64,000 nt of DNA from Aneurinibacillus sp. REN35 (GTDB lineage Bacteria > Bacillota > Bacilli > Aneurinibacillales > Aneurinibacillaceae), in assembly GCF_041379945.2 (NCBI RefSeq), contig NZ_JBFTXJ020000015.1, positions 29,126 through 93,125 on the forward strand, read 5' to 3'. Shown piece after piece: positions 1 to 8,991 of the stretch. Numbering within the stretch: the first letter of the stretch is position 1; every line of letters begins with the position of its first letter. The notes below the pieces were generated by a model. The model ran no database searches. It saw only the letters and a list, made by a program, of their open reading frames with translations, and was not told the origin of the DNA. Both the position numbers and the translations under genes were made by a program.

Positions 1-24
1 AACGTCCATTAAATAAACGCATAC

Positions 25-57
25 GAAAGACGGTCCGCAGCCAGCGAACCGTCTTTC
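25..57. terminator. Hairpin, probable terminator of a gene left of the window
   Basis: A perfect 10-bp stem (GAAAGACGGT / ACCGTCTTTC) encloses a 13-nt loop. The T-rich tail is weak on both sides, so direction cannot be fixed. It separates the left edge from the DUF72 gene. Confidence 0.55.
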
Positions 58-119
58 TACTTATTACGATTAGACAAATGAGAAGAGGGGTAGCTTGTTA
101 GCAAGAAAGGAGAGAGGAT

Positions 120-842
120 ATGCATATGCGCTATGTTATCGGTATGTCCGGTTGGAGCTACAAAGAATGGAAGGAAGTATTCTATCCTGAAGGGCTTCCG
201 CAAACTGACTTTTTTTCGTATTACTCCTCCCAGTTTTCTTCTGTCGAAGTTAATACGTCTTTTTACTATCTTCCGAAAGCGTCCACGATCCAAAAATGGT
301 ATGAGACATCGCCTGAAGACTTTACGTTTACATTAAAAGCGCCACAAGCGATTACCCATGATGCCCGACTGCAGAACGTACAGGAAGACCTGACAAGATT
401 CTATCAGGCCTCCAACGGACTGCACGAGAAAGCCGGGGCGCACTTATTTCAACTGCCACCTTCATTTCGTTGCAGCGCCAAAACCTATGGCATACTTAAA
501 GCATTCGTTCTGTCACTTCCAAAAGAGAAAGACAACGTCATCGAATTTCGCCATACCAGTTGGGAAAATGAAGAAACGATTAATCTGCTGCGCGCACATC
601 ATGTTGCCATGTGTCACGTATCTGAACGCCGGGTGAATACGAAGCTGATCAGAACAGGAGATTTTATATACTGCCGCCTCCACGGGGAGAACTATGCAAC
701 CCGCTATCCAGAAGAAGATATCGAGACACTGGCGGCTCTGATTACGGAGTCCGGTGTAGAGAGGGCATATATTTACTTTAATAATACGAAAGAGGGTGTC
801 GGCATACCGAACGCCAAGCATCTTGCTGCATTATTATCTTAA
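120..842 (+). CDS. DUF72 family protein (YecE-like)
   Basis: A 240-residue protein of the DUF72 (YecE) family, a TIM-barrel-like fold whose biochemical role is not established. Family features are the N-terminal IGMSGWSYKEW, then FSSVEVNTSFY (about residues 40-50), an FTLKAPQAITH strand and the C-terminal YIYFNNTKEG. Length is normal for the family. AAAGGAG lies 7 nt before the ATG at 120; the ATG two codons later is less well spaced. The gene is convergent with the MocR gene, and the two stop codons overlap in the palindrome TTAA. No pathway can be inferred from the neighbours. Confidence 0.9.
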   Translation: MHMRYVIGMSGWSYKEWKEVFYPEGLPQTDFFSYYSSQFSSVEVNTSFYYLPKASTIQKWYETSPEDFTFTLKAPQAITHDARLQNVQEDLTRFYQASNGLHEKAGAHLFQLPPSFRCSAKTYGILKAFVLSLPKEKDNVIEFRHTSWENEETINLLRAHHVAMCHVSERRVNTKLIRTGDFIYCRLHGENYATRYPEEDIETLAALITESGVERAYIYFNNTKEGVGIPNAKHLAALLS

Positions 843-2287
843 TGACAGGCTGATAGTTGCCGAATGATCCGACTTACTCTTACGACACCTTGTTCAAACT
901 CTATCGGCGAGGCATACGCATAGGAGAGGCGAACATATTGTTCTGTATCCTGTGCGTAAATGCTGCCCGGGTTAAGCAGCACGCCTTCACGCAGCGATTT
1001 AGTAAACAATTCTTTCATAGAAAGCTTCGGCTTTATTCTAAGCCAAATCAAAAAACCCCCTCGCGGATTCTCCCATTCCGCTATGTCTTTCATATGAATC
1101 TCAAGCGCATGAAGCGCCGTTCGACGCCGAATGGCAAGCTGATCTCTTACAAACGCCACATGCCGCCCGTACATCCCGCTTGCCATCCACTCGGTTGCCA
1201 CCCGCTGCGATAATGAAGCTGAACCGTAATCGGTCTGCATCTTTATATCAGATAATCGCTCGATAACAGGCTCAGGTCCAACAATCCAACCAATCCGCAG
1301 ACCCGGACTTAGTGTTTTCGATAAGCTCCCGACATACAGTACATGTCCGTGCCGATCGAAGGCTTTGAGCGGTGGGGGCGCCGGTTCATCAATCCACAGT
1401 TCACGATAAATATCATCTTCAATAATTGGAAGCCTCTCTTCTTCACATACAGCAAGAAGCTCTTCGCGCCTCCTTTTTGACATCATCATGCCGGTAGGAT
1501 TGTGAAAGGTAGGAATGGTATACAGAATGGCACCGCTATCCTGTCTTCCCCACTCCGAAACGGCTTGTGGCAAAAGCCCCTCCCCATCCATCGCCAGACC
1601 TGTAAAATGCATGCCTGCTGACTGAAAAACATGCAGTGAGTAAAGATAGGACGGCTTCTCAAGCAGCACGGCAGAGCCTCTGTGCAAAAGACCCACAGAG
1701 ATTAACTGCAAGGCCTGCAGCGCTCCTGATACAATCAAGATGGAAGAAGACGAAGCTTGGATACCAAATGTTTTTATGTACTCGCTTACCGCTTGACGCA
1801 GCGGCAAATATCCCTTCGGCTCTTCATAACCGAATGCATCAAGTTTCTCTGACACTTGCCGCACAATGTGCTTCATTGTCTCCAATGGAAAAATCTCTGG
1901 GGATAACTCGCCTTTGCTAAGCTGAATCAGATTTGGATTGGATTCGTCTTTGTTGATTTCCTGAACTGTCGCCTGACTTGGCTTATGCACACCGGATCGT
2001 ACGTACCTATCCCAATCCGGTGGAGGATTGGTAGCGAGAAGCGTCCATGTATTGTTTACCACAATCGTTCCTACTCCGATCCTTCCTTCGACTAACCCGT
2101 CAGCCATTAATTCGTCCAATGCTGTAATTACCGTACTTCGATTTACTCCGAATATTTTGGCCAGCGTACGCTGACTCGGTATTTTGCTCCCGACAGGCCA
2201 TTCTCCATTGCTGATTTTTTTCTTGCTGTACTCTACGATTTGCCGGTATTTAGGCACACTCCCTGCATGATGATCAGATTTGTCCAC
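839..2287 (-). CDS. MocR/PdxR-type GntR regulator with aminotransferase domain
   Basis: A 482-residue MocR-subfamily regulator. A GntR winged helix-turn-helix (about residues 10-78, with SQRTLAKIFGVNRSTV) is joined to a fold-type I aminotransferase domain (about 110-475). Visible PLP features are HNPTG, the IIEDDIYREL loop and the SLSKTLSPGLRIGW lysine segment. Such proteins use PLP, or a PLP-amino-acid adduct, as a sensory ligand. It is divergent from an EamA transporter, a frequent MocR arrangement, so that transporter is the likely target. Three similar direct repeats lie in the shared intergenic region. The actual ligand cannot be told from sequence. Confidence 0.9.
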   Translation of the reverse strand: MDKSDHHAGSVPKYRQIVEYSKKKISNGEWPVGSKIPSQRTLAKIFGVNRSTVITALDELMADGLVEGRIGVGTIVVNNTWTLLATNPPPDWDRYVRSGVHKPSQATVQEINKDESNPNLIQLSKGELSPEIFPLETMKHIVRQVSEKLDAFGYEEPKGYLPLRQAVSEYIKTFGIQASSSSILIVSGALQALQLISVGLLHRGSAVLLEKPSYLYSLHVFQSAGMHFTGLAMDGEGLLPQAVSEWGRQDSGAILYTIPTFHNPTGMMMSKRRREELLAVCEEERLPIIEDDIYRELWIDEPAPPPLKAFDRHGHVLYVGSLSKTLSPGLRIGWIVGPEPVIERLSDIKMQTDYGSASLSQRVATEWMASGMYGRHVAFVRDQLAIRRRTALHALEIHMKDIAEWENPRGGFLIWLRIKPKLSMKELFTKSLREGVLLNPGSIYAQDTEQYVRLSYAYASPIEFEQGVVRVSRIIRQLSACH

Positions 2288-2315
2288 GCCGCCCTCTTCC
2301 CTTCTCTATAGCTGA

Positions 2316-2413
2316 AATTGGTTGGGTTATTCTTTATCTAACTGGTTGAGGACATTTTACCAAGCATTGTCTACTATGAAAAGAAGGACAGCATCGTTGG
2401 CTTACTGGTTGGT
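2316..2413. promoter_or_regulatory. Three direct repeats, candidate MocR operators
   Basis: AATTGGTTGGG (2316), AACTGGTTGAG (2340) and TACTGGTTGGT (2403) are direct repeats of one core in the 152-bp divergent region. MocR proteins typically bind direct repeats. On the minus strand a possible promoter (TTGGTA, 17 bp, TAGATA) overlaps the middle repeat, which would suit autoregulation. Binding is inferred. Confidence 0.45.
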
Positions 2414-2439
2414 TTTCAAATGAGAAAGGAAGGGGCGCT

Positions 2440-3372
2440 ATGGGCAGTTCACTGAAGGTTCGCATCGTTTTTGCACACGGTCTCTGCATCTTTTTTTGGG
2501 CTTCCGCTTTTCCCGGCATTCGAATCGGGCTTGAATCGTATACTCCAGAACATCTCTCTCTTCTACGATTGCTTATCGGTTCTGCTTTGCTTATTCTGCT
2601 GTCTTTACTCTTACGTATACGCTTGCCGGAAGTAAGGGATGTTCCTGCTATCCTGGTATTAGGGGGGCTGGGCTTTGCCGTATACCATACAGCTCTTAAC
2701 TACGGAGAGCAGACAGTGAGCGCAGGGGCAGCCAGCCTCTTCGTCTCGACGACACCCATTTTTGCAGCCCTTCTTGCTATGCTATTCTTTCGAGAGCGAT
2801 TCGGAGCTAGAGGTTGGGCGGGCGGCTTTATAAGCTTTGCAGGAGTGGTCTGTATTTCTTTGGGCAGCAAGGCGGCTTGGAACGCAGGATACGGTACGGC
2901 ATTCATTCTTTTGGCAGCGCTTGCAGAGAGTGTGTATTTCGTATTCCAAAAACCTTATTTAGAAAAATACGGTGTCTTTGCTTTTACGACCTATACGATC
3001 TGGGCCGGTACACTTTTTATGCTTTTTTTCCTGCCTGGACTCGGCTCTGCTATTATGCAGGCACCGGCAGAAGTTACATTCAGCGTCGTATATTTAGGGA
3101 TTTTCCCTACAGTACTTGCGTATTTGGCCTTGGCCTTTGTAACATCGCAGACCGGAGCATCCGAGGCGACCAGTTCTCTCTATCTCACACCTTTTTTTGC
3201 TTTTCTGATCGCATGGATATGGCTCAATGAAACACCGACGTTCTTCTCGTTGCTAGGTGGAGCTATCATACTGGCGGGGGTGACACTCAGCAGCATGAAA
3301 TCCCATCCGAAAGAGCGGCCGTATCCTTTTGGTAAGCTCATGAGGCACATAAAAAATCCGACTTCGCACTGA
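2440..3372 (+). CDS. EamA/DMT-family transporter
   Basis: A 310-residue inner-membrane protein with about ten hydrophobic helices in two EamA repeats (roughly residues 8-140 and 150-290), typical of drug/metabolite exporters. Landmarks are FFWASAFPGIRIG in helix 1 and the second-repeat end GGAIILAGVTLSS. AAAGGAAGG precedes the ATG. It is divergent from a MocR regulator, so it may export an amine, amino acid or vitamin-B6-related compound sensed by that regulator; the substrate is not known. The 3' end overlaps a terminator hairpin. Confidence 0.87.
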   Translation: MGSSLKVRIVFAHGLCIFFWASAFPGIRIGLESYTPEHLSLLRLLIGSALLILLSLLLRIRLPEVRDVPAILVLGGLGFAVYHTALNYGEQTVSAGAASLFVSTTPIFAALLAMLFFRERFGARGWAGGFISFAGVVCISLGSKAAWNAGYGTAFILLAALAESVYFVFQKPYLEKYGVFAFTTYTIWAGTLFMLFFLPGLGSAIMQAPAEVTFSVVYLGIFPTVLAYLALAFVTSQTGASEATSSLYLTPFFAFLIAWIWLNETPTFFSLLGGAIILAGVTLSSMKSHPKERPYPFGKLMRHIKNPTSH

Positions 3373-3385
3373 AGCCGGATTTTTA
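3351..3385. terminator. Bidirectional terminator between eamA and yitJ
   Basis: AAAAATCCG and CGGATTTTT form a stem with inner GC/TTC pairing around a short loop. A and T tracts on both sides suit termination of both converging genes. It begins inside the last codons of the transporter gene. Confidence 0.8.
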
Positions 3386-3399
3386 TTCTTCTTCGCAGT

Positions 3400-5253
3400 C
3401 TAGGACATAACAGATGAACGCTGATGGATATGCCGGGTCAACTCTGCTGTCATCTCATAATAGAAAAAAGGTGTAATCAAATATATCCCGTTGAAGTATT
3501 CCATTGCCATGTCCACCAATTCCTTGGCGAGTGCAACCCCTTCCCTACGCGCTTCTACGCCCGGCTCATGCTGACGCATTCTCTCACGCGCTTCATCCGA
3601 TAACTTGATGCCAGGCACCTCATTATGAAGGAATTCCGCATTTCTCGAACTCGTCAGCGGCATAATCCCTATGAAAATCGGTATATCAAGATGCTTCGTA
3701 CCTTCATGAATACGCTCAATCATCTCTCGATCATATACCGGCTGTGTCATAATATAGTCCGCGCCTGCTTCCACCTTCTTCTCTAGACGGCGCACCGCAG
3801 CGTCGAATTGTCGTACATGCGGATTGAACGCAGCGCCGACAACAAAATTCGCCTGCTGCTTAAGCGGCTTACCAGAAAAGGAATAGCCTGCATTCAACTG
3901 TTTCACCATCCGGATCAGGTCAAATGAAGAGACATCAAATACCGAGCTTGAACCGGGCAAGTCGCCAAATCGCGCCGGGTCGCCCGTAATGACAAGCACT
4001 TGATTAATGCCTAGCGCATGCAGACCCATAAGATGCGACTGCTGCCCGATTAGGTTGCGGTCACGACAAGCGATATGAAGCAGCGGCTCGGCACCGAATT
4101 TGGCTTTCATGAGCGAGCCGAGCGCCATATTGCTCATACGTGTCGTAGCGAGAGAATTATCAGCGAGAGTAATCGCGTCCGCACCGGCATCCCGCAACGC
4201 TTCTGTACCTTTTAGGAATTTGTCCGTATCAAGATCGCGTGGTGGATCTAATTCTACGATAACAGTATGCCGCTGTCTTACGGTATCCACAATTCCTACC
4301 GGAGGGGCAGGTGAAGCGACACGAATCGGTGTCATCTCTTCTTGTTCCACTGTAATTACAGGGTTGATGCGTGGAAGCGGCTCGCGCTCCGCAAGCACTT
4401 GTGCCATCATGCGAATATGTTCCGGGGTCGTACCACAGCAGCCGCCGATCAATCGTGCGCCCTGTGCGCGGAACCGAAGCGCGCTCTCACCAAAATATTG
4501 AGGAACCGAAGCATAAGAATATTCCCCATCCGACATCGCAAGCCGGCCTGCATTTGGGAATACGGACAGCGGAGTATCAGTCGGAATTACTGCATTCTCA
4601 ATCGAGCGCAGAACCTCGGCCGGACCCATTCGGCAGTTCAATCCAACCACATCGGCTCCCGCTTTCGTAAGCGCAGCAAACGCCCGGGTCAGCGTATGGC
4701 CATCCCTGGTACGCCCGACTTCAATCGTTGCCAATTGCGTAATGATGGGAAGATCTGTTAAGGGGCGGATCGCATCAAGCGCCAGCAGCAGTTCATCCAC
4801 ATCAAGAAAGGTTTCCAAAAGAATCGCATCCACTCCGCCTGCAAGCAGGGCAGAAGCCTGCTCCTCATATTGCTCTCCATATGTGCCGATCTCTTCGCTA
4901 TTCCGTACTCTTCCTCCATTAATCGAACCGATGCCGCCGACCACATAGGCATCATCGCCGACCGCTTCCCTGGCGACACGTACCGCAGCTTGATTGATTC
5001 TTGCTACTTTTTCCTGCAGCCCATGGCGGGAGAGCGCATCGCGATGCGCCCCGTACGTATTCGTCTGAATGAAGCGAGCACCGGCATCATAATAAGCACG
5101 ATGTACCGTGCCTATGATCTCTGGATTCGACAAATTCAGCTCCTCATAACAGACACCGATCGGCACACCAAGCTGATACAGCCATGTTGCCATGGCACCG
5201 TCTCCAATCAACAGGTGGTCGTTAAGGTATGTCTTCAAATTTTCCTTTGGCAT
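3400..5253 (-). CDS. yitJ: Bifunctional homocysteine S-methyltransferase / methylenetetrahydrofolate reductase
   Basis: A 617-residue fusion like B. subtilis YitJ. Residues 1 to about 290 form a homocysteine S-methyltransferase domain with the zinc-cysteine motifs LNCRMGP and GGCCGTTPEHI. Residues about 320-610 form a MetF-like methylenetetrahydrofolate reductase (LVITGDPARFGD, then DYIMTQPVYD). The MTHFR half makes the methyl-folate used by MetH, whose gene lies immediately upstream, 18 bp away on the same strand. GGGAGG precedes the start. The pair is probably one transcript controlled by the SAM riboswitch. Which methyl donor the N-terminal domain uses is not visible. Confidence 0.93.
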   Translation of the reverse strand: MPKENLKTYLNDHLLIGDGAMATWLYQLGVPIGVCYEELNLSNPEIIGTVHRAYYDAGARFIQTNTYGAHRDALSRHGLQEKVARINQAAVRVAREAVGDDAYVVGGIGSINGGRVRNSEEIGTYGEQYEEQASALLAGGVDAILLETFLDVDELLLALDAIRPLTDLPIITQLATIEVGRTRDGHTLTRAFAALTKAGADVVGLNCRMGPAEVLRSIENAVIPTDTPLSVFPNAGRLAMSDGEYSYASVPQYFGESALRFRAQGARLIGGCCGTTPEHIRMMAQVLAEREPLPRINPVITVEQEEMTPIRVASPAPPVGIVDTVRQRHTVIVELDPPRDLDTDKFLKGTEALRDAGADAITLADNSLATTRMSNMALGSLMKAKFGAEPLLHIACRDRNLIGQQSHLMGLHALGINQVLVITGDPARFGDLPGSSSVFDVSSFDLIRMVKQLNAGYSFSGKPLKQQANFVVGAAFNPHVRQFDAAVRRLEKKVEAGADYIMTQPVYDREMIERIHEGTKHLDIPIFIGIMPLTSSRNAEFLHNEVPGIKLSDEARERMRQHEPGVEARREGVALAKELVDMAMEYFNGIYLITPFFYYEMTAELTRHIHQRSSVMS

Positions 5254-5271
5254 GGCTACTCCTCCCTTCCT

Positions 5272-8200
5272 CTATTGGCCGACATTGAAATATCTCGCTT
5301 CCGGATGGGAGAATACCATAGCTGAGACGGAAGCTTCCGGTTCCATCATGCAGCCCTCGGTCAGCTGCACGCCGATGTCATCCGGCTTCAACAGATCAAA
5401 CAACAATTCCTGATCTTCAAGATTCGGGCAGGCGGGGTAGCCAAATGATACCCGTATCCCTTGATAACGAGCCCCAAAACGTTCAAGCATCGTCATCTCT
5501 GCCGGGTCCGGGAATCCCCATGTATCACGCAAGATATGGTGGACACGCTCCGCAAACGCTTCGGCCAACTCCAGCGCCAGCGCTTGCAGTACATGGGAAC
5601 GAAGATAGTCTCCTGCTTCCTTCCACTCCTCCGCCTTCTCACGTACCCCATGACCTGCGGTAACGACAAGAAAGGCAACATAATCCATTACACCGCTCTC
5701 CACCGGTTTGACAAAGTCGGCCAGACAAAGATACGGCGCTTCTTTCTGTCGCGGAAACGAAAATGTCTGACGAATCTTGCTGTGATCTTTTGGATCATAG
5801 ATATAAATATCATTTCCTCTGGACTGAGCCGGGAAGAAGCGGTATATGCCATGTGCAGTCAACAGACCCGTGTCCTTCGCCTCTGCCAGCAGCTCATCCA
5901 CAACTTCTTTTAGCTCTGTCGTCTTCTTATCTTGCTGTGCAAGCAATGCATCGACATTGCCGCGTATACCAAGGTGCTTGCCGAGAAGCATACGCAGGTT
6001 TACATATGGCTGCAGATGAGCCAGCGGATAATCACGCAGCACGTGCCGCTCTAGATCCGGCGGCAAAAAGACCGGAACATCTGTGCTAACCGATGAGCGC
6101 GGAAGAACACCTGTCTCTTCAGTAGCTTTGACTACTTCAACGGCAACAGCAACCTGCTTCACTTCTTTTGCTTTCTTCAACTCTTCTTCTATTTCCGCCC
6201 GTTTTTCCGGATTAACCAGCTTGTTAGCCATCTCAAGACCGTTCATCGCATCTTTGGAATACAGCACGAGCCCTTCATATTCGGGCGCAATTCGATTCTC
6301 GGTAAACTTACGGGTCAATGCAGCACCGCCAACAAGAATCGGAACTTCAATACCGGCTACTTTCAAATCCTGCGCCGTTGTGATCATCTGCTGCGCCGAT
6401 TTAACGAGTAAGCCGGATAGACCAATAATGTCCGGCATTTCCTTGCGACAGGCCTCAATCAACTGCTCTGGCGGAACTTTGATGCCGAGATTAATGATCT
6501 TATAGCCGTTGTTGCCCAGAATAATTTCGACCAGGTTTTTCCCGATGTCATGCACATCACCTTTTACGGTGGCAAGCATCACCACTCCTTTAGCCGATGA
6601 TTCTGTCTTCTCCATATGCGGTTCTAGGTAGGCAACGGATGCTTTCATGACTTCAGCGCTCTGCAATACTTCGGCAACGATCAATTGATTATCATTGAAC
6701 AAGCGTCCTACCTCATCCATACCATTCATCAGCGGCCCATTGATAATGTCAAGCGGCGCATATATACCAAGTGCCTCTTCAAGATCTGGAAGTAACCCTT
6801 CCTTCGTTCCTTCAACAACATAACGGGCAAGCCTTTCTTCTAGTGTGAGGTTCGATACTTCTTCGTTTTTCTCTATTTTTTTCTCCCGGTAAAAGGCGGT
6901 AAATGTCGCCAACGCCTCATCCGTTGTCTCAAACAACAGCGTTTCGGAAAGCCTTCGCTCTTCATCTGAAATCGAAGCGAAGCGCTGCAGCTTCTCCGTA
7001 TTTACAATCGCATAATCGAGGCCGGCTTTGGTGCAGTGATATAAGTACACAGCATTCAGCACCTCCCGTCCTGCCGGGGGCAATCCGAACGATACGTTAC
7101 TCACACCTAGAATGGTCTGGCACTCCGGCAGCTTTTCTTTGATCAGGCGAATGCCCTCTACCGTCTCTTTGGCTGAACCAATATACGCCTCATCCCCTGT
7201 TCCTACGGGAAATACCAGCGGATCAAAAATCAGGTCACGTGGAGAAAGACCGTACTTCCCTACCAGCAGATCATAAGAACGTGCCGCCACCTCAAGCTTT
7301 CTCTCTTTCGTTACCGCCATCCCCTTCTCATCAATCGTGCCAACAACTACGGCCCCGCCGAACTTCCGCAAAAGCGGTGCTACCTCAGCGAAGCGTTCTT
7401 CTCCGTCCTCTAGATTAATGGAATTAATGATCGCTTTACCTTGTGAATACTTCAATGCTAACGCGATGACATTCGGATCGGTAGAGTCAATCATCAGCGG
7501 TACTTTTACTTTGCGTACAACAAACTTCAGAAAGGATTCCATATCCTCCACTTCATCCCGATCCGGGTCTGCAAGACAAATATCAATCACATGGGCGCCC
7601 TTCTTTACCTGAGCACGCGCAACCTCTGAGGCCTCTTCATACTTGCCTTCCTTAATCAAATCACGGAATTTCTTTGAGCCGATAACGTTCGTACGCTCTC
7701 CGACCATCAATGGGCGGTTATCCTCCTCAAGATAGACCGGTTCGATGCCGGATACGGCATGAGTGTGCAGACCCTGTGCAACACGCGGTTTATACGCTTG
7801 AAGCGCTTCGGCAATGGCGCGGATATGGTCCGGCGTTGTACCGCAGCAGCCGCCCGCCACATTAATCCAGCCTTGTTCGGCGAATCCGGCCAGTTTGGCC
7901 GCCAGTGCCTGCGGCGATTCATGATAGTGTCCGTCTTCATCCGGCAGACCGGCATTCGGATAACAGCTAACTGCACAGCTCGCCATGCCGGACAGTGTAC
8001 GAATATGATCGCGCATGAACTCGGGTCCTGTCGCACAGTTTAATCCGACTGAAACCGGTTGAAGATGCTCTAATGAAATATAGAATGCTTCGATATTCTG
8101 ACCAGCAAGCGTCGTACCCATCGGCTCAATCGTACCGGAGATCATCACCGGTACCTTGCGTCCGGCCGCTTCGAATGCATGCTGAATTCCAATCCCACCA

Positions 8201-8730
8201 GCCTTCACATTAAGCGTATCCTGTGCCGTCTCTAAGAGAAGAACATCGACACCGCCCTCAATCAGCGCAAGTGCCTGTTCATAGTACGTCTCGATTAATT
8301 CTTCAAACGTTACGCCGCCTGTCACCGATAATGTCTTGGTCGTCGGGCCGATTGAGCCAGCCGCATAGCGAGGCCAGTCAAGTGTTGAATACGCATCGAC
8401 CGCTTCACGCGCTAACTTGGCAGCGGCTAGATTAATCTCTCTTGAACGGTCCTGCACATCATATTCCGCAAGTACGATCGAGGTAGCGCCGAAGGTATTC
8501 GTTTCGATAATATCTGCACCTGCTTCCAGGTACGTGTCATGAATGCTGCGGATAAGATCCGGGCGTGTAAGATTAAGTATCTCATTACAGCCTTCATAAT
8601 GCTCTCCGCCGAAATCTTCCGGGCCAAGGTTCGCCTGCTGCAGCATTGTACCCATCGCTCCATCAATTACCAGAATTTTCTGCTTTAACTGTGTCTCTAT
8701 TGGCAGTTTCTTCAGTGCTGTTTCATTCAT
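5272..8730 (-). CDS. metH: Cobalamin-dependent methionine synthase
   Basis: A 1152-residue MetH that transfers a methyl group from methyltetrahydrofolate to homocysteine through methylcobalamin. Domains in order: homocysteine-binding with zinc cysteines (LNCATGP, GGCCGTTPDHI; about 1-330), pterin-binding (about 350-620, with ERTNVIGSKKF), cobalamin cap and binding domain with the ligand motif GDVHDIGKN (about residue 745), and the C-terminal AdoMet-dependent reactivation domain. The reading frame is open further upstream but runs into the riboswitch. GGAAGGG is well spaced for the ATG at 8730 but not for the ATG three codons before it. It is first gene of the metH-yitJ operon. Confidence 0.95.
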   Translation of the reverse strand: MNETALKKLPIETQLKQKILVIDGAMGTMLQQANLGPEDFGGEHYEGCNEILNLTRPDLIRSIHDTYLEAGADIIETNTFGATSIVLAEYDVQDRSREINLAAAKLAREAVDAYSTLDWPRYAAGSIGPTTKTLSVTGGVTFEELIETYYEQALALIEGGVDVLLLETAQDTLNVKAGGIGIQHAFEAAGRKVPVMISGTIEPMGTTLAGQNIEAFYISLEHLQPVSVGLNCATGPEFMRDHIRTLSGMASCAVSCYPNAGLPDEDGHYHESPQALAAKLAGFAEQGWINVAGGCCGTTPDHIRAIAEALQAYKPRVAQGLHTHAVSGIEPVYLEEDNRPLMVGERTNVIGSKKFRDLIKEGKYEEASEVARAQVKKGAHVIDICLADPDRDEVEDMESFLKFVVRKVKVPLMIDSTDPNVIALALKYSQGKAIINSINLEDGEERFAEVAPLLRKFGGAVVVGTIDEKGMAVTKERKLEVAARSYDLLVGKYGLSPRDLIFDPLVFPVGTGDEAYIGSAKETVEGIRLIKEKLPECQTILGVSNVSFGLPPAGREVLNAVYLYHCTKAGLDYAIVNTEKLQRFASISDEERRLSETLLFETTDEALATFTAFYREKKIEKNEEVSNLTLEERLARYVVEGTKEGLLPDLEEALGIYAPLDIINGPLMNGMDEVGRLFNDNQLIVAEVLQSAEVMKASVAYLEPHMEKTESSAKGVVMLATVKGDVHDIGKNLVEIILGNNGYKIINLGIKVPPEQLIEACRKEMPDIIGLSGLLVKSAQQMITTAQDLKVAGIEVPILVGGAALTRKFTENRIAPEYEGLVLYSKDAMNGLEMANKLVNPEKRAEIEEELKKAKEVKQVAVAVEVVKATEETGVLPRSSVSTDVPVFLPPDLERHVLRDYPLAHLQPYVNLRMLLGKHLGIRGNVDALLAQQDKKTTELKEVVDELLAEAKDTGLLTAHGIYRFFPAQSRGNDIYIYDPKDHSKIRQTFSFPRQKEAPYLCLADFVKPVESGVMDYVAFLVVTAGHGVREKAEEWKEAGDYLRSHVLQALALELAEAFAERVHHILRDTWGFPDPAEMTMLERFGARYQGIRVSFGYPACPNLEDQELLFDLLKPDDIGVQLTEGCMMEPEASVSAMVFSHPEARYFNVGQ

Positions 8731-8769
8731 TCTTATCATCCCTTCCGACTCCAATTTTCTATATATAAT

Positions 8770-8801
8770 AAAAAAAGACCCCCTGAAAGAAGGAAGGTCT
8801 C
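8770..8801 (-). terminator. Terminator of the SAM riboswitch expression platform
   Basis: On the minus strand AGACC and GGTCT, extended by inner pairs, form a hairpin followed by seven Ts. It lies between the aptamer and metH, where an S-box attenuator is expected. Confidence 0.8.
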
Positions 8802-8826
8802 TGAGTTCAATAAAAATCAGCGCACT

Positions 8827-8929
8827 CCTTATCTCCCAGGAAAAAATCCTGCTGGAATTGGCACCGTGTACACGTACATACCGGTTGCCGGGCTTCATCG
8901 GGCCAGTCCCTCAGCCTACTCTTGATAAG
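8827..8929 (-). promoter_or_regulatory. SAM-I (S-box) riboswitch aptamer
   Basis: The minus strand holds the S-box core in order: CTTATCAAGAG, AGGGACTGGCCCGATGAAG, CCCGGCAACC, GGTGCCAATTCCAGCAG and the closing GATAAGG that pairs with the 5' CTTATC. By family knowledge, SAM binding favours the terminator and stops transcription of metH-yitJ when SAM is plentiful. Confidence 0.96.
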
Positions 8930-8955
8930 AAACGATATAAGTTTTCATTTTTCTT

Positions 8956-8984
8956 ATTATTGATCAATGAATGAAAAGAGTCAA
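8956..8984 (-). promoter_or_regulatory. SigA-type promoter for the metH-yitJ leader
   Basis: TTGACT at -35, a 17-bp spacer and AATAAT at -10, placed just upstream of the S-box 5' end. The -35 element sits only 8 bp beyond the stop codon of the HD-GYP gene. Confidence 0.75.
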
Positions 8985-8991
8985 TAGATAA

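Noticed and set aside
8731..8898. 56-codon N-terminal extension of MetH
   Set aside because: The extension is translated from the SAM riboswitch and terminator; a proper ribosome binding site exists only for the ATG at 8730.
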